From Neocallimastix lanati (nom. inval.) (lineage: Eukaryota > Neocallimastigomycota > Neocallimastigomycetes > Neocallimastigales > Neocallimastigaceae), in the NCBI GenBank assembly GCA_016946835.1, contig JACVTC010000217.1, positions 103,968 to 167,967 of the forward strand: DNA of 64,000 nucleotides, written 5' to 3'. The notes beneath the pieces are model-generated. The model did no database searches. It was not told the DNA's origin and saw only the letters and a list, made by a program, of their open reading frames with translations. Below are positions 50,223-64,000 of this stretch, piece after piece. The translations under genes and the position numbers were made by a program. Each line of letters begins with the position of its first letter. The stretch's first letter is position 1.

Positions 50223-50878
50223 CTTTTCTTTTTTTTTTTTTTTTTTTTTTTTTTGTAAAAAAAAAGAGTAATAACATCTTTTAAAAATAATAGTAATAAT
50301 TATATTATAAAATATCAATGATAATAGTTATGTTATAAATATATATATATATAATTGATATCTCATAATTTTAATATAGATTATTTATAGTTAATATGAC
50401 TTTTATTTATTAATATTTAACTAAATGAATATTACATGAAAGGGAAAATTACAGTTTAACAAAGTATAATAAATAAGATTTATAATAACTATTTAATACC
50501 TATCTAATAATTAACGTTTTTTTGTAATTACCAAATATTGTACAATATCAAATAGTAATGTCAGCATTGTTGTCACAGATATTATGTATAATGTAGCATC
50601 AAGTACTGATTCTGATAGTAGTAACGAAGAGTAAACATTAATAATAATAACAATAGAAATAATATAGTATTAGAATTGATAGTGAAAATATTAATATTAA
50701 TATTAGTGATAGTGAAGATAATAGTATCTTTACTAATAATAAAGTGAATAGATCAATTGGTGAAAATCGTGTTAATATTGGTAATTTAATGACTGTGTAT
50801 ATATATGTGATGTGTTACTGATTATATAACTTCCTTCTTGATGATGGAGATGTAAACATTATTAATTTAAATTATAAT
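49636..50878. other. intergenic DNA, partly decayed coding-like sequence
   Basis: 49636-50500 is A/T-rich, with poly(A) (49945-49983) and poly(T) (50226-50254) runs. 50530-50800 contains Ser/Asp/Asn-type codon strings (for example TDSDSSNEE then a stop) that look like an eroded coding or LINE internal segment. No intact gene. Confidence 0.45.
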
Positions 50879-51405
50879 ATGGAATGGAATGCTTTGTTTA
50901 ATAACGTGATAATTCTAAAACTCCTTTTTTTGGTGCAATTTGTGGCTCTTTTTTTTTTTTTTTTACAGAAGTCATGCCTATTACTTATTACTCAACAAAG
51001 ATTGCTATTCCTATGGTATAAGCGCAAACTAACCAGGATCGTCAACGCTGAAAATGTAGTAAGACAGGTTAACAGGACCAGATGAAGGAGAAGACCATAA
51101 TTTTCTTTCAAATAGTCAATTCAAACCCTAATCTGGAGTAAGAATTTCCTTTAAACAGAAATATTATAATCTTGGCGGTAAGGATCATTGCATAGGAACT
51201 TTTTTCTGAATTCATTTATACACTTTATTTTTGAATATAACTTTCTATTTCACATTACTATTTAAAATATTATTATACTCAAATTGGACATATAATATTC
51301 ATTTTTTTATTAATTGTCTGTTTTTTTATAAAAGAAAAAAAATATTCATGTAATTAATAAATGAATGAATAAATTAAGTTAAAGTTCACAATAATTGCGG
51401 CTGTA
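50879..51405 (+). mobile_element. LINE 3' remnant
   Basis: Frame 50879-51085 contains LLFLWYKRKLTRIVNAENVV, matching the C-terminal LLF.R....TKSVNAE region of other LINE copies here. Its 3' region ends with AAAGTTCACAATAATTGCGGCT at ~51381-51402, also present at 34425-34443. It is interrupted and not functional. Confidence 0.65.
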
Positions 51406-51888
51406 AAAAAAGTAATAATAATTAACATATTTATAATATGGCTTATTTTAGAGTATAAATAATAAATAATAAAATGAATTTGAATAATTATAATGTTGTT
51501 AAATACCGATAAAAAAAATTTTTTTAAACTATATTTTAATAATTTAATTTAATCATTTTAAATTAATTTTTTTTTTTTTTTTTTTTTTTTTACTTTAAAA
51601 TAGGATAAAAATAATTAAATTTAAATATTATTAATTAAACAATAAAAATCGATATATTTATGTATATTTTTATATTAAATAATATAATGATATGATATAT
51701 ATATTTTAAATGAAATTTTGAAAAAAAAAAAAAAAAAAAAAAGACGGAAGAATTAATAAATTATTATGAATACTAATTCTTTTTCTCAATATCAATAATA
51801 TTATTAATTTTGAGTTTAAAAAAATCATTTATTTCAAGCACTGTTAATATTATAATTGTAATTGAAGATAATTTATTAATTTCTCTTT

Positions 51889-51917
51889 TATATTATTATT
51901 ATTATTATTATTATTAC

Positions 51918-51951
<34 letters not shown>

Positions 51952-51953
51952 TT
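51889..51953. repeat. ATT trinucleotide microsatellite
   Basis: About 65 bases of (ATT)n with one ACT, in the leader region 60-120 bases before the ATG at 52009. Confidence 0.9.
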
Positions 51954-52008
51954 AAATTAAATTTAACTTTGGACTATATTATTAATAAACCAAAAAAAAA
52001 AAAAAAAA

Positions 52009-58494
<6,486 letters not shown>

Positions 58495-59275
58495 TGGAAC
58501 AATTATTTAGTTATTATTTCTAATAAAAAAAAAGTTATGGTAATTATAATAATAATTATTATAATAATAATAGTACAGGAAAAAAAAAAAAAAAAAAGTA
58601 ATTTAAGGTGATGATTAAATTATAATTCCAAATAAAATTCAGAAAAAGTTAAGAGAAAAAAATCTTTTTATAATCAAGAAAAAAATATAATATTTACATA
58701 TTAATATTAAAGAAAAAAAAAATAAAAGATAAAAAAAAAATACTAATAAAATTTAATTAAATAGTTGTTGATATAACTATAAAAAACAAAATTTCAATGA
58801 AAATTAAAGAAATTCAAAATTTTTAAAATAATTAACATCATATATAATAGAGGAATTATTTAATAAATTGAATTATTTTGCTATTCTATTAATGTAAATA
58901 TGCTTATTTTAAATATATGTATATTAATATATATGTTATATATAACTAATGATCTAATTTTAATCTAATATAAATATTCTTTTTTTCCTAAATTCTTTAG
59001 CATTTTTTATGAATTGATTCACATGATCTATTAAAAGAGTCAATAATAATAGTAAATTCATTGGAATTAATAGTATAAAAGTATCAATAAATTATAAAAA
59101 TAATAATTTATTTGAAAAATTAGTTATTTGAAAATATATTAAATTACATTTTGTTATATTGTGTAACGTTATTATTATATATTAATATACATTTAAATAT
59201 ATGAAACCTTTTTTTTTTTTTTTATTTTAATAAATTCATTTAAATTAAATGAATTTATATATGTAATAAAGTTTA

Positions 59276-59321
<46 letters not shown>

Positions 59322-59470
59322 AAACCGTTTCTCTACAATCTAAAGGGATGAAGATTTTCTCCCTTTGAAGATTTAAAAACCCATATTGGTTTTTGTATTT
59401 TATTATATAAAAAAAAAAATGAAGGAGGAGAATTCAGGGTCTATAACGAACCAGTGAAACTTCTCTTGAA
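59322..59470. other. less AT-rich patch beside a poly(T) run
   Basis: Contains short mirrored segments (AAAGGGATGAAGATTTTCTCCCTTT, AAAACCCATATTGGTTTT) that can form small hairpins. The adjacent T34 would be a 3' poly(A) for a minus-strand transcript. Possibly a retroposed small RNA; unidentified. Confidence 0.35.
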
Positions 59471-59569
59471 AAAATTTTTATGTAGAAAATATATAATTTA
59501 TGTTTCTATATATATATTAAGAGATTAAAACATTATATCAATGTGATGTGGAATTGACAACTATAAACG

Positions 59570-59606
59570 AACTAAACTAAACTAAACTAAACTAAACTAA
59601 ACTAAA
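59570..59606. repeat. CTAAA pentanucleotide repeat
   Basis: Seven AACTA/CTAAA units in a row, ending in a poly(A) stretch. Confidence 0.9.
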
Positions 59607-60196
59607 AAAAAAGTAATAAGGTTTTTTTTTTTTTTTTATCTTAATAATAATAATAATGATAATATACCATATTTAAATTTATAATCTATATATAAATATA
59701 TATACATATATATTTTTTTTTATTTTTTTAAAAAATAAAATTTTTGTCAAAAAAATTGAAAATAAATTATTATTTAAATATTGATTTATATAAAAAAAAA
59801 AATTTTTTTTATTATATATTCAAAATTTATTTTAATTTTTATTTATTTTTACTTATTAATTTTTATTTTTATTTTATTTTTATTTTCTTTTTTTTTATAT
59901 ATATATATTTTTTCTTTTACTTTTAGTTTATTACTTTAATAATGAACTACTTGTATGTTATTTAAAAAATTATTTTATATATAAACGATAAATAAAAAAA
60001 AAAAAAAAAGATTATTTTATTTATATATATATATGCATTTTTATCTTTATTATTATTATATATTATTTATAAATCGTCGTAAATTATATTAATATTAAAT
60101 ATTAAATAATAATTAAATGTTATTCGTGATTTTAATATTGTAATCGCTTTAAATTATTAAAGATATTAATTATTATCACTTATTATTTTATCAAAA

Positions 60197-61771
60197 CTAA
60201 AACATTTCGTCTTCTGGATTTTCTAATTCTTGATTTTCTAATTCTTCGCCTTGATCAGGTATTTCAAAACCATCCTATTATTTAATAATTTATTTTATGT
60301 ATTATAATTTATTTATATTTATAATTTATTTATATTAGCAAAAAAATTTTTTTTTAGTATAGTCAATTCATTACAAATGAATATGTAAATAAAATAAATT
60401 CCTACTTCAGTGCTATATAATATGGTTTGAACTTCTTTCATAAATTCTTGACATTCTATTGGAGACTATATTATATAATTAATTTTCAAGGATAATTATA
60501 TATATATATATATATTAATTAAAAGTTTATTATTAATATTATCATTATATAACTATATTACAATTTTTTTTTTATTAAATTTCTAGAGACTTACGATTTC
60601 GATTTGATTTTGTATTAAAACTTCAATATCTCTAAGTTTACCGAAATAAAAGTCTCTTTCTTTTTCTAATGCTTCAACTGTTGCCTTTAATCCTGTGATT
60701 TCGCCAGATAATTCATTCATTGAATTTTGATATTCAGCTTCAAGTTCAGCTTTTTTAATAGCCCTTATAAAATAATTATATATATTATATTTATTAATTT
60801 AAAAAATAAAATATTTCAAAAGAAAATGACTTTTAGTATATATAAAATATTACTAACTTTCGCAAAGTATTTATTTAATGTTTATTTATATATATATACC
60901 ATTGTTGTTCAGCAGCATGATTATCAACAGATTTTGATTTTAAAGTGTTTGATTTAACTCCTGTATTACTTTTTAAGCCAGTAGATCTAGTAGTAGGAGT
61001 TGAACGAGAGGAAGCAGTACTTGGTCTTGAAGTAACAACACGTGGCTTAACTGAATTCATTTTTTTAGTTCCTTTTTTTGCAGAAGCATTTCTTCTAGCT
61101 ACTGCATCATAAGCATTACCGGAGTAATAAGTATCCCAGAATTTTTTCATCCATTGTAAAAATTCTAAATTATCTTGGAATCTACATTTCATTAATCTTT
61201 GAACTGGAATGGCCTTGTGTAGATTTATAAAAATTTAAATTAAAGCATGATTACTATATACATAAAAAACTAAATGAAATTTATAATATTTGTTTATATC
61301 ATATACCTTTTCAATACCATGTTTATCAAAACTTGTTGTAAAATTTTGAAATTTTGAATATATTCATATTCTAAATTGGTAGTGAAATTTACTCTTCTTA
61401 ATGGAACATCTCCTGCTATTTTTTATTTGTTTTACAAAAAAACAAACATACAAACAAAAAATAAATAAATAAATAATTATAATTTTAAATATAAATTATA
61501 TTATTATTAATACTAATATTATTAATTTTTAAATGTATATCATCAACAAATTTATATTATAATATATACGATAAATTGAATCCATAATTTGACAGAGAGC
61601 GGCACCTATATAAATTATAATATTAATAAGTTTACATCTTTTTTTTTTTCTTTAATAATAAATAAATTATTATTATATTAATGTACCAGTTCCACATTGT
61701 TCAATTTTGGTATAATTTAATTGTAATAAATCATTTAACCAAGTTAAAAGTTCTGTTCTTGATTCACCCAT
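60197..61771 (-). pseudogene. EB1/Mal3 microtubule plus-end protein (7 exons, 283 codons) with a one-base deletion in exon 3
   Basis: Minus-strand exons: 61771-61687, 61605-61570, 61415-61307, 61213-60900, 60763-60595, 60465-60406, 60274-60197, all GT-AG. EB1 binds growing microtubule ends and recruits partners. A calponin-homology domain is clear (MGESRTELLTWLNDLLQLNY; EYEYIQNFKILQQV; MKCRFQDNLEFLQWMKKFWDTYY). A Ser/Thr/Lys-rich linker follows, then the EB coiled coil with the signature KERDFYFGKLRDIE. The acidic tail ends PEDEMF, an EEY/F-like terminus. Exon 3 is one base short: after LQQV a T4 run (minus strand, ~61333) breaks the frame, where family sequence expects a Phe codon made with one more T. 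All other exons and phases are intact, so a homopolymer indel in the assembly is more likely than gene death, but as given the frame is broken. Confidence 0.85.
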
Positions 61772-63535
61772 ATTGTAAATATCTTTAATTATATATAAAT
61801 ATTAATATTAAACATAAATATTTGATAATATATTATAAAATATTTTTCAAAATTATTAATTTTTACAAATTTCTATTTAAAAATGATTAATATTTCAGGT
61901 TTCAGTCTCATTTTATTAAAATATTTATGATATATTCTTTTGTACTTTATAAAAAATTCTATTAATAATAAATAATTATAATTTATTTAATCTTTATAAA
62001 ATTTTTACTTCGAATTAATAAGATTAAAATATATATATTGAATTATTTATTATATTTTATTTTAATTTTTTCTTTTCGTAAATCATTTAAAATTATTATT
62101 CTACAAATAATTTTATCGAGAATTTTTTCTTACTGAAAAAATATATATATATGTTATTATTTTATTATTACTAATTATAATAATAAAAGAAAAGTAGGCT
62201 AAATTTATAGATTGAAATCCATTAGAAAATTTATTTATTAAATTGTGATGTTTTTAAATAATTCAATATAAATATAAAATAAATTGTATATGAAACACTG
62301 TTTTTTTTTTTTTTTTTTTTGACTTTTATAAATTTTTAACTGTATAGATATTTATTTAAAAAAAAGTAATAATATACCTTTTTATTTTTTTTTTTATAAA
62401 ATTAAATCAAAAATAATTTTACTTTATTAATTCTTTATTAATTGTAAAAAAAAATCGTAAAGGAAATAAATGTATTTTTTTATAAATATATCTTTTTATA
62501 AATGTATTTTTTTATAAAAAAAAATAAAAATATATAATTTATATATATTAAATTTATATCTTATATATTTTATATTTATTTCATTATTTTATTAATTTAA
62601 TAATATATGAAATTATGATTAATAATTAGTTATAAACTATATTTATAATTTTAATTCTAATTAATTTTAACCTATTCATGAAAAACATATAATATATAAT
62701 AATATTTTATTTAAGGATTTTCTTTTTGATATTATTTACTTTTGAAATAACAAATAGTTTTTAATCAGGATTATTATTTAATATATTGAAATACAATAGA
62801 AATATTAAATTAATATATTAGATTATGTAAATAAGTGTATTGGTTTAAATGAAATGTTTTAAATTTTTTTAAGAAAAAGAATAGAATTAATATTTTCTTT
62901 GGATAAAAATTTTATTTATATACTATATTATATTTATATAATATATTGAATCTATTATATTAAAATTTATATACTATAAATTATTGAAATATTTATTTAA
63001 CTTTTTATTGAAAAACAAACCAACCAATAAAAAAAATATATATATATATTTATTTATTTATGCTTCATTAATATCTTATTTTCGAAGTTGGATTTATTAT
63101 AAATATCTATTATCAATAATAATTTAATAAAAAAAAGTACTTTTAAAAATAGTTCAAAATTATATAACACATAAATTTTTCAAAGTACTTTTTTTTAATT
63201 ATTAATTATTTTATCATTTTTAATTAATAATGGTAAAAAATTTAATTACAAATCTTAACCTAAAATTGAATAACGTTAAATTTATTAAAGCCAATTAATA
63301 TTAATAAATTTATTATCTTTTTTTTTTTTTTTTATTTTTTATTTTTTATTTTTACTTTTTAAAACTTTAATACAATATTATATATAAGTTTTAAAATAAT
63401 AGTATTAATTAGTAATCTGATATTCAAAAAGAAAAAAAAAAAAAAAAAAAAACAATTATTAATTTTTTATTTTTAAAGAAGAATTCAGTTAATATATATA
63501 CATGTTAAAATTTTAATTCTTTTTGAAGGATGTTT
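61772..63535. other. AT-rich intergenic DNA upstream of the EB1 gene
   Basis: No coding frame on either strand; poly(T) near 62301-62320 and 63320-63333; otherwise A/T-rich. It includes the EB1 promoter, with no specific element recognised. Confidence 0.5.
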
Positions 63536-63765
63536 TTTTTTTTTTTTTTTTTTTGGACTATCCCTTATAAGTCGTGATCATATTATCCCAGCCACAACAG
63601 ACAATTAATATCAGACAAACTTTATAGCGGGTTTATCAGGATGACCACATAAAGTGCTCCCATGCGAGACCGTTTCGGCGTCGAAGCTCTCAGTGATGAT
63701 AACAGAACACAAGATTTGGAGATGTTGGATGCAGCAAGCCACAAGCACATACACTATAACATTAT
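63533..63765 (-). other. SINE-like or retroposed small-RNA candidate
   Basis: About 210 bases much richer in G+C than the surroundings, bounded on the left by T22 (63533-63554). That run would be a 3' poly(A) if the element is on the minus strand, whose last bases read ACTTATAAGGGATAGTCC. On the minus strand a GCTTCGACGCC segment (~63679-63689) is close to a pol III B box (GGTTCRANNCC), but the only A-box-like stretch is weak. No open frame spans it. Identity unknown. Confidence 0.4.
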
Positions 63766-64000
63766 TACTTATCTACATTATTATTTTTGAAGGATATTAA
63801 ATATCATTTTTTAGTTTTGCTTATTTATATTATATACAAAACATTATATACGTAAATACAAAGAATATATACAATACTTTTATTCTTTTTATAATAGCAA
63901 ATAATTTCATAAAATGTGTTTAATTACTAAAAAAATTTATGGATTCGAATGTAAAAATAAGAATAATTAAAATAATTATCATAATTAAATTAATTTATCC
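63766..64000. other. AT-rich sequence to the window edge
   Basis: No gene or repeat recognised. Confidence 0.4.

Larger units (their letters stand above)
58495..60196. other. intergenic DNA between convergent genes
   Basis: A/T-rich. It holds a poly(T) run (59279-59314), the less AT-rich patch 59322-59470, a CTAAA repeat (59570-59606) and several A/T runs. The open frame at 59744-59926 is low complexity without a coding look. Confidence 0.5.

Noticed and set aside
59570-59606. CTAAA repeat as a telomere-like array
   Set aside because: Only seven units, interstitial, and not the usual fungal TTAGGG type.

Overview
The window is very AT-rich nuclear DNA of a eukaryote. It has GT-AG introns, long poly(A)/poly(T) runs, AAT/TTTA microsatellites and asparagine-rich coding tracts. 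The gene set points to an anaerobic gut fungus (Neocallimastigomycota): a fungal-type Mal3/EB1, a separate carbamoyl-phosphate synthase large chain with an organelle presequence, and a receptor joining a beta-helix-like ectodomain, an EGF-like module and class C seven-transmembrane helices. The organism is inferred; no rRNA or other phylogenetic marker is present.

Layout. 936-1244 (+): tiny two-exon Tom5-like gene. 3506-7165 (+): carbamoyl-phosphate synthase large chain. 8217-15688 (-): a 22-exon receptor gene, fully resolved here with consistent splice phases (1201 codons). 15.7-20.1 kb: gene-free, with diverged duplications, an inverted repeat and a TTTA microsatellite. 20138-21079 (+): intronless gene of unknown function. 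23.5-26.3 kb: two foldback elements sharing TTTCG-type end motifs. 27.4-28.4 kb (-): decayed gene fragment. 33278-33649 and 35296-35877 (+): a pair of related small proteins (acidic motif, membrane segment, lysine cluster) that I do not recognise. 36.4-45.4 kb: a nest of LINE retrotransposons, including one full-length copy (36768-41960) with an exact 14-base target-site duplication and one reading-frame break. 45983-49635 (+): SRP72 in nine exons. 50.9-51.4 kb: another LINE tail. 52009-58494 (+): a 2161-residue Asn-rich protein with an Scm3-like N-terminal motif and about a dozen SUMO-interacting-motif-like segments. 60197-61771 (-): EB1/Mal3 in seven exons, broken by one missing base. 63.5-63.8 kb: a short, less AT-rich retroposon-like segment.

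The genes do not form an operon-like pathway. Two of them (Tom5-like, carbamoyl-phosphate synthase) would relate to the mitochondrion-derived organelle, which is a hydrogenosome in these fungi. Two (Scm3-like, EB1) would relate to chromosome segregation and microtubules. All spliced models were built by eye from splice sites, phase and family resemblance.
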